Source: Streptomyces specialis
GTDB taxonomy: Bacteria; Actinomycetota; Actinomycetes; Streptomycetales; Streptomycetaceae
NCBI RefSeq assembly: GCF_001493375.1
Contig: NZ_LN929895.1
Location: 268,126 to 332,125, forward strand
Reading direction: 5' to 3'
Length of the DNA: 64,000 bases
Shown piece after piece: positions 1 through 7,489 of this stretch. Both the position numbers and the translations under genes were made by a program. How positions within the stretch are numbered: position 1 is the first letter of the stretch; each line of letters starts with the position of its first letter. Under the pieces are notes generated by a model. That model did not search any database, was not told the DNA's origin, and was given only the letters and a program-made list of their open reading frames with translations.

Positions 1-97
1 CTTCTTGGTTTCCTCTTTTTGCGTCAGACCGTGGCTGCCTCACCATACTTCCCCCTTCCCCTCTCCGTCGGCGGCGTCACATTGGTAACTGAGACAG
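1..97 (-). other. Sequencing-adapter tail (Nextera read-1 side), not genomic
   Basis: Read on the minus strand from 97 downwards, the sequence begins CTGTCTC and continues with GACGCCGCCGACGG. This follows the reverse complement of the Tn5 mosaic end and the Nextera read-1 adapter: 13 of 19 positions match over the mosaic end and 12 of 14 over the adapter. The next 8 nt are AGAGGGGA, where an i5 index would lie, then a degraded P5-like stretch. The end of the phosphatase gene is therefore replaced by adapter, and the apparent stop codon at 24-26 is meaningless. Confidence 0.85.
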
Positions 98-1498
98 TCT
101 GGGGGGAGGTCGCCTCCTTGCCGTCGCCCTCGTCGGTCTGCCCGTTCTGCTCGTTCTGCTCCTCGGGCTCCGGCGCGGCCTCTTCCTCCTGCTCGGCCAG
201 CAGCCGGCACGCCTCGGCCTGCTCGGCCAGCACCGCGATGCGGGTCTCGGCCTCTTCCAGGCCGCTGACGGAGAAGGACTCCTCGACCTGGCCGCGGGTG
301 GACGCGGGCAGGTGGGCGAGCCGGATCTCGGGGTGGTCCTGCTCGACGCTGCTGAGGCTGAGCGGGCCCAGGTCCTGGCTGATGCCCTGGTAGAGCGCGA
401 CGTGGTCGCCGTTGGCGCCGATGTAGTACTGGTCCTGGGTCCAGCGGTACCCGGCGTACAGGCCGCCGGCCACGACGACCAGCGCGACGCCGACGATGGC
501 GGCGCGTTTCCACGCGCGGCGGCCGGAGCGCGCGGGCAGGTAGTCGTCGTCGGTGAACGCGCCGCCGAGCTGGCCCGCCCCCCGGCCGCGCCCCCCGGCG
601 GCGCGGGAGGCGGGGGTCTGCGGGATGCCGCCCGCGCTCTGGGCCTGGGCCTCGGCGACGGCGCGTTCACCGACGACGCCTACCTGCCCGCGCTCTGGGC
701 CTGGGCCTCGGCGACGGCGCCGACGATCTGCGGGGCGTCGTAGAGCTGGCGGGCGAGGGTGTCGCTCTCCTGGGTGTCGAGGTCGAGGACGTCCGCGACG
801 ATGCAGGTGATGTTGTCCGGGCCGCCGCCGCGCAGGGCCAGCTCGATCAGCTCGCGGACGGTGTCCTGGGGCGGCGCGAAGGTGCTGAGCGTGTCGCGGA
901 GGGTCTCGGCGCTGACGACGCCGGAGAGGCCGTCGGAGCACAGCAGGTACCGGTCGCCGGGGCGGACCTCGCGGATGGAGAGGTCGGCCTCGATGTGGTC
1001 GGCGCTGCCCAGGGCGCGCATCAGGAGGGACCGCTGGGGGTGGGTGGTGGCCTCCTCCTCGGTGATCCGGCCCTCGTCGACCAGCCGCTGCACCCAGGTG
1101 TGGTCCTGGGTGATCTGGTGCAGCTCGCCGTCGCGCAGCAGGTAGGCGCGGGAGTCGCCGACGTGGACCAGGCCGAGGCGCTGGCCGGTCCAGAGCAGGG
1201 CGGTGAGGGTGGTGCCCATGCCGTCCAGGCGCGGGTCCTCGGCGACCATGGAACGGAGCTGGTCGTTCGCGCGCTGCACGGAGGTGTCGAGCGAGGTGAG
1301 GACGTCGGAGCCGGGGATGTCGTCGTCGAGCTGGACGAGGGTGGAGATGACCTCGGAGCTGGCGACCTCGCCCGCGGCCTGCCCGCCCATGCCGTCGGCG
1401 ATGGCGAGGAGCCGCGGGCCGGCGTAGCCCGAGTCCTCGTTGTGGTCCCGGATCATGCCGGTGTGGGATCCGGCGGCGAATCTCAGTGACAGGCTCAT
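98..1498 (-). CDS. pstP: PP2C Ser/Thr phosphatase PstP, frameshifted and 3'-truncated in this assembly
   Basis: This is a PPM-family protein phosphatase that reverses PknA/PknB-type phosphorylation in the actinobacterial division cluster. The N-terminal catalytic domain shows the metal-binding motifs HNED (about residues 19-22), ADGMGG (34-39), CSDG and GGPDN. The C-terminal part has one membrane segment (AAIVGVALVVVAGGLYAGY) and an acidic extracytoplasmic tail. I chose ATG at 1498, with GGAAAGG upstream; a GTG at 1513 is possible. A 56-nt duplication (665-720) throws the catalytic domain out of frame with the membrane part, and adapter replaces the 3' end below about 98. Removing the 56 nt restores one continuous frame, so the real gene is probably intact. 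FhaB and FhaA lie upstream on the same strand. Confidence 0.85.
630..720. repeat. 35-nt direct repeat with inverted insert (snap-back duplication)
   Basis: Positions 630-664 recur at 686-720, an offset of 56 nt. Between and overlapping the copies, 661-692 is the reverse complement of 531-562 with one mismatch. A local inverted copy joined to a direct copy is typical of template switching or a chimeric read. The net addition of 56 nt is not a multiple of three and breaks pstP. Confidence 0.85.
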
Positions 1499-1538
1499 GC
1501 GCGCCTTTCCCACCCTCCGGTCGTCATGGTGTTCGGCC

Positions 1539-2042
1539 CTACTTCCGCAGCTCGATGACGGTCTTGCCGATACGGATCGGCGTGCCGGGCGGGATGGGCA
1601 CCGGGGTGGTCAGGCGGCCCCGGTCGAGGTAGGTGCCGTTGGTCGACCCGAGGTCCTCGACGATCCACTGGCCGTCACGGTCGGGGTAGATCCTGGCGTG
1701 CCGCCCGGAGGCGTAGTCGTCGTCCAGCACGATCGTCGAGTCGTGTGCCCGGCCGAGCGTAATGGTCTGGCCCTGGAGGGCGACAGTGGTTCCGGCGAGC
1801 GAGCCCTCGGTGATCACCAGCTTGGTGGGGGCGCCCCGGCGCTGCCTGCCGCGCTGGGGCTGCGGGGGCTGCTGGGGACGGCGCTGCTGCTGGGGGGCCG
1901 CCTCGGGCCGGCGGGCGACGGCGCGCTGGGTGACCCGGGTGCCGAAGAGGTCGCTGCGGATCACCTGGACGGCCACGATGACGAACAGCCACAGGACGGC
2001 CAGGAAGCCCAGCCTCATGACCGTCAGGGTCAGCTCTGACAT
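1539..2042 (-). CDS. fhaB: FHA-domain membrane protein FhaB (FipA-like)
   Basis: A phosphothreonine-binding forkhead-associated protein that links Ser/Thr kinase signalling to cell-wall and division proteins. It has 167 residues: a membrane segment at about 8-28, a Gln/Pro/Arg-rich linker at 40-70, and an FHA domain at about 95-165. The FHA hallmarks are visible: GR at 97-98, SGRH at 112-115 and GSTNG at 132-136. It sits between FhaA (10-nt gap) and PstP (40-nt gap) in the usual actinobacterial order, presumably in one transcript. Confidence 0.93.
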   Translation of the reverse strand: MSELTLTVMRLGFLAVLWLFVIVAVQVIRSDLFGTRVTQRAVARRPEAAPQQQRRPQQPPQPQRGRQRRGAPTKLVITEGSLAGTTVALQGQTITLGRAHDSTIVLDDDYASGRHARIYPDRDGQWIVEDLGSTNGTYLDRGRLTTPVPIPPGTPIRIGKTVIELRK

Positions 2043-2052
2043 TGCCCCCCGC

Positions 2053-2504
2053 TTACCCTTCGGCTTGCCGGTAGATGACTGTGGTGCTGCCCACGACGAT
2101 CCGTGAGCCGTCGCGGAGCGTAGCGCGTTTGGTGTGCTGTCCGTCCACCACGATGCCGTTGGTCGAGCCCAGGTCCCGGATGGTGGCCGGGTCGGTGGCC
2201 TGGATCTCGCAGTGCCGGCGGGAGACGCCGGGGTCGTCGATGCGCACGTCGGCCTCGGTGCTGCGGCCGATCACGAGGCTGGTGCGGGAGATCTGGTGGC
2301 GGGTGCCGTTGATCTCGACCCAGCGCCGGACGCGGCCGGGCTGCCCGTACGGCGCGATCGTCGGCTGGTGGCCGCGCGGCGGCGAGGGCGGTGGCGCGAC
2401 GGGCGGCTGCGGATACCCGGCGCCGCTCGTCGGGGCGCCGGGCGGGGTCTGCGGGCGGCCGGGTCCTCCGGCGGCACAAGCGCGTGGGGAACGTGGCACC
2501 GTCA
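2053..2504 (-). CDS. fhaA: FhaA, C-terminal fragment with FHA domain
   Basis: This is the C-terminal half of an FhaA-type protein: a Pro/Gly-rich linker, then an FHA domain ending in a TAA stop. FHA motifs are GRS, SRRH and GSTNG. The N-terminal DUF3662 half is at 2631-2899. Between the halves lies adapter-derived sequence, and a stretch of the linker and the end of DUF3662 is missing. The exact genomic edge near 2480-2504 cannot be placed. In the cell this is almost certainly one gene. Confidence 0.85.
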
Positions 2505-2630
2505 CTGCTTGCTGTTTGTGTGTGCCTCTTTTCGCATGCAGCTTATGTGTTTTTTTTTGAAAGGATACGGGATTGCATGAGAGCAGCGGAGGAAAGAGAG
2601 AGAGGAGGGGAAGAGGGGTATAAGAGACAG
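2505..2630. other. Adapter-derived low-GC insert splitting fhaA
   Basis: The stretch is T- and A-rich and codes for nothing recognisable. It ends at 2612-2630 with a 17/19 match to the Tn5 mosaic end (AGAGGGGTATAAGAGACAG here), and genuine fhaA sequence resumes at 2631. At 2561, exactly 70 nt from that end, AAGGATACGG resembles the start of the P5 oligo; 70 nt is the length of a full P5-index-read1-mosaic-end adapter. The left edge is uncertain. Confidence 0.83.
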
Positions 2631-2899
2631 TTCGCGTACTCCTTGACCATGGCGGCCAGTTCGTCCCCGAGCTGGCCCGCGTACGGGGAGAGGCGCTCGA
2701 AGTCGCCCGCGCCCAGCTCGACGATGAAGTCGTTGGGCACGACGGTGCGTTCGCGGTTCCAGATGGTCGCGTTGTTGTCGCACTCGCGCTGGAGCGCGCC
2801 GGCGATCTCCACCGGCTGCACCTCGGACTTGAAGACTTTGGCGAAGGTGCCGTTGACGAGGCCTTCCAGCCGCTGCTCGAAGCGCTTCAGTACTCCCAT
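2631..2899 (-). CDS. fhaA: FhaA, N-terminal DUF3662 fragment
   Basis: The first 89 or so residues (MGVLKRFEQRLEGLVNG...) match the N-terminal DUF3662 domain of FhaA, a cytoplasmic FHA protein phosphorylated by PknA/PknB and tied to peptidoglycan synthesis. The ATG at 2899 follows a near-perfect ribosome site (AAGGAGGTG, 4-nt spacing). The frame runs into adapter sequence at 2630; the matching C-terminal FHA half is at 2053-2504. It is the first gene of the fhaA-fhaB-pstP cluster. Confidence 0.88.
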
Positions 2900-2949
2900 G
2901 TGCACCTCCTTCTCCGATGTCCGGGCGCGGCTGAAGTGGTAGGGCTTAC

Positions 2950-2976
2950 TGATCGTATCCACGCCCGGGACGATCA
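2950..2976 (-). promoter_or_regulatory. Inverted repeat in fhaA promoter region
   Basis: TGATCGT at 2950-2956 and ACGATCA at 2970-2976 form a perfect 7-bp inverted repeat about 50 nt upstream of the fhaA start. On the minus strand the downstream arm lies in GATACGAT, which could be a -10 element. It could be an operator or chance symmetry. Confidence 0.3.
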
Positions 2977-3202
2977 GGTGGTTCCCCTCTCGATACCCGT
3001 CTTCCCCGGGATCGTAGGGGGGAGTCCGGACCAGTGTCGCGCATGTGCGGAGGGAATGCGGAGGGGATGGGGGGGAGCGTCCGCGGTGCCCCCGATACGC
3101 GGGTGAGGGCACGCCCGGGAGCGTGTTAGCCTTCTGCATGTCGGTGGCGCTCCCGCCCGGACAGAACGGTCCGGCAGGGGGCAGTCCTTCGGCAGCACCC
3201 AT

Positions 3203-3289
3203 GCGCGGGTGGCGGAATAGGCAGACGCGCTGGATTCAGGTTCCAGTGCCCGAAAGGGCGTGGGGGTTCAACTCCCCCCTCGCGCACCA
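3203..3289 (+). tRNA. tRNA-Leu (anticodon CAG), CCA encoded
   Basis: A complete cloverleaf can be drawn. The acceptor stem GCGCGGG pairs with CTCGCGC (one G-U), the anticodon stem CTGGA/TCCAG holds loop TTCAGGT with anticodon CAG, there is a long class-II variable arm (TGCCCGAAAGGGCG), the T arm is GGGGGTTCAACTCCCCC, and discriminator A is followed by encoded CCA. Leucine tRNA genes can serve as integration sites, but no integrase or attachment repeat is visible nearby. Confidence 0.96.
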
Positions 3290-3296
3290 CACAGTG

Positions 3297-3321
3297 AAGG
3301 CCCCTGGTGACAGGGGCCTTT
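3297..3321 (+). terminator. Rho-independent terminator after tRNA-Leu
   Basis: AAGGCCCCTG and CAGGGGCCTT form a 10-bp stem with a GTGA loop, followed by a short T run. It begins 8 nt after the tRNA CCA. Confidence 0.85.
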
Positions 3322-3478
3322 CTGGTGTTCTCCCGTGTTCCGGATCTCTCTCGGAATCCTCTTGTATGTAAATCACAGCATGCATTTTTGTGCCTGGTTC
3401 GCGGCGTTATGCGTGATTTCCCATTTGATTTCTGTCATGGTTTTCCCGCCTGCCGGAAAGTTCGCCTGGAGGGTGACC
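3322..3478 (+). promoter_or_regulatory. AT-rich leader/promoter region of polysaccharide operon
   Basis: About 160 nt of markedly lower GC than its surroundings, with A/T runs around 3361-3400 and 3420-3450, lies between the tRNA terminator and the first polysaccharide gene. It likely holds the operon promoter. I cannot fix -35 and -10 boxes with confidence. The base drop is unlike the adapter inserts: no mosaic-end sequence is present. Confidence 0.45.
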
Positions 3479-3526
3479 ATGCACCGTCTGACCTGCGACG
3501 ACGCACGCGAGGACCGGGCGTGCTGA
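3479..3526 (+). CDS. Possible 15-aa leader peptide
   Basis: ATG at 3479 is preceded by GGAGGG at 6-nt spacing, a better ribosome site than that of the following gene. The frame encodes MHRLTCDDAREDRAC and stops with TGA at 3524-3526, just past the GTG start (3520) of the glycosyltransferase. Such an overlap could couple translation of the operon to the leader. Only position and the ribosome site support it. The region could instead be an untranslated leader. Confidence 0.4.
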   Translation: MHRLTCDDAREDRAC

Positions 3527-4683
3527 CCGTATTGCACTTCGCCCAGCCGGTCGACGGGGGCGTCGCCCGGGTCGTCACCGATCTGGTGCGGGCGCAGACC
3601 GGGGCGGGAATGCGCGCGATCGTCGCGTGCCCGCCGGGCGGAACGCTGGAGAGAACGGCCGCGATGGCCGGGGCGCGGGTCCGGCTCTGGCTCGCGGAGC
3701 GCGGGGCCGGGGCCGACCTGCCGTGGGAGATCGCGTGCGCGGCCCGGATCGCGCGCCGCGAACGGCCCGATGTCGTGCACCTGCACAGTTCCAAAGCCGG
3801 TCTCGCCGGACGGCTCGCGCTGCGCGGACGGCTGCCCACCGTCTTCCAGCCGCACGCCTGGTCGTTCCTGGCGGCATCCGGTCCGACCGCCCAACTCGCC
3901 CTGCGCTGGGAGAGGTTCGCCACACGATGGGCCGATCGCGTGCTGTGCGTGAGCGAAGCGGAACGGCTCGGCGGCTGCGAGGCGGGCCTGTCCGCCCGGT
4001 GGGAGGTGATCGCCAACGGGGTCGATCTGGAACGGTTTCCCGTCGCCGACGGCGTGGCCCGCCGCCAGGCCCGCGCCGCGCTCGCCACCGTCCACACCCT
4101 GCCGCAGCGCGCGCCGCTCGTCGTCTGCGTCGGACGGCTCTGCCCGCAGAAGGGACAGGACCTGCTGCTGCGCGCCTGGCCCGCCGTCGCCGCCGCCGTT
4201 CCCGGCGCCCGGCTCGCCCTCGTCGGCGACGGGCCCGACCGCCGCGCGTTGCGCCTCGCCGCCGGTCCCGACGTCCTCTTCGCCGGGCACACCGACGACG
4301 TCCAGCCCTGGTACGCGGCGGCCGATGTCGTGGTGCTGCCGTCCCGCTGGGAGGGGATGGCGCTGGCGCCCCTGGAGGCGATGGCCGTCGGCCGCCCGGT
4401 GGTGGTCACCGACGTCGGCGGCGCCCGCGAGAGCCTGCCGCCGGGCCACGTTCCCCACGCGCTGGTGCCGCCGGAGGACCCGGCCGCCCTCGCCGGGGCC
4501 CTGACCGCGCTGCTCGCCGATCCCGTCCGCCGCCGGGCCCTGGGCCGGCAGGCCGCGCAGCACATCAGGGGCACCCACGACGTACGCCGAGCCGCCGCCG
4601 CGTACGCCCGGCTCTACCGCGCTCTGGCGGACCGGGAGCCGGGCGAACCGGCGCCCGAGGCGAGGGAGTTCAGCAGCCCATGA
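3520..4683 (+). CDS. GT4-family glycosyltransferase
   Basis: A GT-B fold, family 4 glycosyltransferase of 387 residues, expected to transfer a sugar from an NDP-sugar to a lipid-linked acceptor at the inner face of the membrane. It has the Gly-rich acceptor-side motif QPVDGGVARVV near the N-terminus, VVCVGRLCPQKGQDLLL in the middle, and the EX7E donor motif in SRWEGMALAPLEAMAVG. The start is GTG at 3520 with GAGGA upstream; longer readings run back into the AT-rich leader and lack similarity. It is the first gene of the polysaccharide operon and overlaps the next by ATGA. Confidence 0.87.
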   Translation: MLTVLHFAQPVDGGVARVVTDLVRAQTGAGMRAIVACPPGGTLERTAAMAGARVRLWLAERGAGADLPWEIACAARIARRERPDVVHLHSSKAGLAGRLALRGRLPTVFQPHAWSFLAASGPTAQLALRWERFATRWADRVLCVSEAERLGGCEAGLSARWEVIANGVDLERFPVADGVARRQARAALATVHTLPQRAPLVVCVGRLCPQKGQDLLLRAWPAVAAAVPGARLALVGDGPDRRALRLAAGPDVLFAGHTDDVQPWYAAADVVVLPSRWEGMALAPLEAMAVGRPVVVTDVGGARESLPPGHVPHALVPPEDPAALAGALTALLADPVRRRALGRQAAQHIRGTHDVRRAAAAYARLYRALADREPGEPAPEAREFSSP

Positions 4684-6149
4684 GCACGGAAGGCATGACC
4701 GGCACGACCCGCGCGGCCTCCCCCGTCAGACCCGCCTCCGTCGTTCCGCCCCGGGGTCCGCTGCCCGCCCCGGCGCCGTCGCGCGGGCGCCGCGCCCCGT
4801 GCCGTTCCGCCGCCGCGGCGCTGTGCGTGGCCGACGTCCCGGCCGCCGCCGCCGCGCTGCGGGCCGCCGACGCCCACGCCGCCGCCGTCCTGCTGGTGCC
4901 GGGGCTGACCGCCGTGCTCAACGCCGCGGGCGGCCTGTACCGCCCGGCGCCGATGACCACCGCTCTGGACGACCTGCCCCGGCTGCTCGGTCACGCCGCC
5001 GTCGCCTGGTGCGCCGCCGCCGCGCTGCTCGCCCCGGCCCGCCCGTGGCCGGAGCTGCTCGCCCTGATCACCGCGCACGCGTCGCTCGCCGCCGCCGCCC
5101 CGGGCGGCGCGCACCACGCCCGCCGCCGGGCCGCCAGGCGCCGCCCGCGCCCGGCGCTCGTCGTCGGCACCGGGCCCGCCGGGCAGCGCGTCGCGGACGT
5201 CCTCGCGCAGCACCCCGAGTACGGGATGCGGCCGGTCGGCCTGGTCGGGCCCGTGCCGCGGCGGCTGCCGAACAGCGTGCCGCTGCCCGTCCTCACCACC
5301 GCGCGGGAGGTCGGCCGGGCCGTCGTGCGCGGCGCGGTCCGGGACGCGGTCTTCGCGCGGCGGCCCGAGGAGGCGCTCGTGCGGCTGTTCTGGGCGCGGG
5401 GCTGCACGGTGTGGCTGGTGGCCGCCGAACCGGGCGCCGCCGGGCTCGCCGGGGCCACCGGGATCTGGGGCCGGGGGGCCGTGGCGGGTCACCTGTGGGG
5501 GTTCGCCTGCCGCCGCCTCGACCCGCCGCCCGGTGCGGCCGGTCCCCGCCAGCCGGGCACGTCCGCCTGGTCCGCCCGGTGGGCCAAGCGCGCCCTCGAC
5601 GTCGTGGTCGCCGCCACCGCCCTCACCGCCGCCGCCCCCCTGTTCGCCGGGTGCGCGCTGGCCGTGCGGCTGGGCGACGGGCCCGGCGTGCTGTTCCGGC
5701 AGGAGCGGATCGGGAAGGACGGCCGGCCGTTCGTCATGCTGAAGTTCCGCACCCTGCGGCCCGGTGACGCGCGGGAGGCCGCCACCCGCTGGAGCATCGC
5801 CGGGGACGAGCGGATCACGCCCGTGGGGCGGTGGCTGCGGCGCACCTCGCTGGACGAGCTTCCCCAGTTGTGGAACGTGCTGCGCGGCGACATGAGCCTG
5901 GTCGGCCCCCGGCCGGAACGCCCGCATTTCGTCGAGCGGTTCAGCCGGCTCCACCCCGGCTACGCCGACCGCCACCGGATGCCGGTCGGGCTCACCGGGC
6001 TCGCCCAGATCAGCGGGCTGCGCGGGGACACCTCCATCGAGGACCGGGCCCGGTTCGACAACCTGTACATCGAGACCTGGTCGCTCTGGCAGGACGTGCG
6101 GATCATGCTGCGCACCACGGCCGCCTGCTTCCGCCTCGGGGGGAGCTGA
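4680..6149 (+). CDS. Exopolysaccharide polyprenyl glycosylphosphotransferase
   Basis: The initiating transferase: it moves a sugar-1-phosphate from an NDP-sugar onto undecaprenyl phosphate. The 489 residues comprise an N-terminal hydrophobic part, a central Rossmann-like segment (VVGTGPAGQRVADVL) and a C-terminal bacterial sugar transferase domain with VLFRQERIGKDGRPF, LKFRTL, SLDELPQLWNVLRGDMSLVG and GLTGLAQISG. The N-terminal membrane segments are short and Ala-rich, so the usual four-helix region is hard to define. ATG overlaps the upstream stop (ATGA). Confidence 0.9.
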   Translation: MSTEGMTGTTRAASPVRPASVVPPRGPLPAPAPSRGRRAPCRSAAAALCVADVPAAAAALRAADAHAAAVLLVPGLTAVLNAAGGLYRPAPMTTALDDLPRLLGHAAVAWCAAAALLAPARPWPELLALITAHASLAAAAPGGAHHARRRAARRRPRPALVVGTGPAGQRVADVLAQHPEYGMRPVGLVGPVPRRLPNSVPLPVLTTAREVGRAVVRGAVRDAVFARRPEEALVRLFWARGCTVWLVAAEPGAAGLAGATGIWGRGAVAGHLWGFACRRLDPPPGAAGPRQPGTSAWSARWAKRALDVVVAATALTAAAPLFAGCALAVRLGDGPGVLFRQERIGKDGRPFVMLKFRTLRPGDAREAATRWSIAGDERITPVGRWLRRTSLDELPQLWNVLRGDMSLVGPRPERPHFVERFSRLHPGYADRHRMPVGLTGLAQISGLRGDTSIEDRARFDNLYIETWSLWQDVRIMLRTTAACFRLGGS

Positions 6150-7489
6150 TGACCGCCGTGCGGGAGGCCGTCCGGGCGGCGCGGGACCGCCGGCACCTGT
6201 GGCCCGCGCTCGCCACCGTGCTGCTGTTGGCGCTGCCCGGCGGCCGGTGGCAGGTGGCGGGCGGGCAGATCGCCGTCGCCGACCTCGCCTCGGTGGCGCT
6301 GGTGGCCGGCGGCGCGGTGGTCCTGGCGCGCGGCCACCGGCCGCCGCCGCACCCGGCCGCCGTGCTGCTGCTGGCCGCGCCCGCCGTCGCGTTCGCCGTC
6401 GTCACCATGGCCTCCGGGGACCCGGTGGGCAGCCTGCCCGGGTTCCTGCGCTGCCTCCAGGTCTTCGTGCTGGTGCCGCTGGCGGTGGTGCTGCTGCCGC
6501 GCGACCGGCGTGACGCGCGGCTGGTCGCGGGCGCGCTCGTGGTGCTGGCCCTGGCCCAGGGCGCGGTCGGCACCGCGCAGTACGTCACGAAGACGGGCGC
6601 CTCGTACATGGGCCAGGACGTGCGGGCGGTCGGCACGTTCGGGCCGTTGAGCGTGATGGGCATGGCCACCGTCGTCTCCTACGGGCTGATCGCCGCGCTC
6701 TGCCTCGGGCTCGCGGGGCCCGGCCGGCCCCGGTGGCGCGCCGCCGCCCTCGGCGCGGCGGCGGCGCTGGCGCTGCCGCTGGCGTTCTCCTTCAGCCGGG
6801 GCGCCTGGCTGGCCACCGCCGCGGCCGTGGCGACCGTGGTGGCCGTGCCGCTCGTCGCCGGTTCGCGGCCGGCCCGGCGCGTACTGCTCCCGCTCCTGCT
6901 GTGCGGCGGCGCGCTGCTGGCCGGGGGCGCGGCCCTGGGCTCGGCGGGGATGATCGGGGAACGGCTCGGCTCGATCGGCGACGTGACGGGAACGCCCGAC
7001 CAGTCGGTGATCGACCGCTACGCCATGTGGGACGCCGCCTGGTCGATGTGGCGCGACGCGCCGTGGACCGGCACCGGGCCCAAGGGTTTCGCGGAGTACC
7101 GCGACAGCCACGCGTCGCTCGCGCTCTCCGGCGGCAGCGACACCGGGGGCGCCGGATTCGGCTTCCAGCGCCAGGAGTTGCTCTCCCCGCACAACATGTA
7201 CCTGCTGCTGCTCAGCGAGCAGGGCCTGGTCGGCGCCACCTCGGTCCTCGGCTGCTGGGCCGCGCTCGCGGCGCGCTGCCTGGTCCGGCTGCGCCGGGCC
7301 GCCCGGGGCGGCGGGCCGCTCGACGTCGGGCTGCTGGCGGTGGGGCTGCTGGTGTGGCAGGCCGTCAACTTCCTGTACGCCGACATCGGCGGGGCGGCCA
7401 CCGTCCTGACGGCCGTGGCGCTGGGGCTGGCCGCCTGGTGGGCGTTCTCCCCGGCGGCCGTGGCCCCGGCCGTACGGGAGAACGGGTGA
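6149..7489 (+). CDS. O-antigen ligase/polymerase-like membrane protein
   Basis: A 446-residue polytopic membrane protein with about ten or more hydrophobic segments. The Wzy/WaaL-type signature is seen: SRGAWL in one segment, a large external loop at about residues 270-345, and PHNMYLLLLSEQGLVG after it. Such proteins polymerise lipid-linked repeat units or ligate glycans outside the membrane. With a flippase and a chain-length protein in the same operon, a polymerase role is more likely. The start overlaps the previous stop (TGATG). Confidence 0.82.
   Translation: MTAVREAVRAARDRRHLWPALATVLLLALPGGRWQVAGGQIAVADLASVALVAGGAVVLARGHRPPPHPAAVLLLAAPAVAFAVVTMASGDPVGSLPGFLRCLQVFVLVPLAVVLLPRDRRDARLVAGALVVLALAQGAVGTAQYVTKTGASYMGQDVRAVGTFGPLSVMGMATVVSYGLIAALCLGLAGPGRPRWRAAALGAAAALALPLAFSFSRGAWLATAAAVATVVAVPLVAGSRPARRVLLPLLLCGGALLAGGAALGSAGMIGERLGSIGDVTGTPDQSVIDRYAMWDAAWSMWRDAPWTGTGPKGFAEYRDSHASLALSGGSDTGGAGFGFQRQELLSPHNMYLLLLSEQGLVGATSVLGCWAALAARCLVRLRRAARGGGPLDVGLLAVGLLVWQAVNFLYADIGGAATVLTAVALGLAAWWAFSPAAVAPAVRENG

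Noticed and set aside
2612..2630. Tn5 mosaic-end sequence as evidence of a natural Tn5/IS50 insertion
   Set aside because: No transposase, no target duplication, and P5- or P7-like sequence extends outside the end. Library adapters explain it.
3203..3289. tRNA-Leu as an integration site with the polysaccharide operon as an island
   Set aside because: No integrase, no 3' tRNA duplicate within the window, and codon use of the operon resembles its neighbours.
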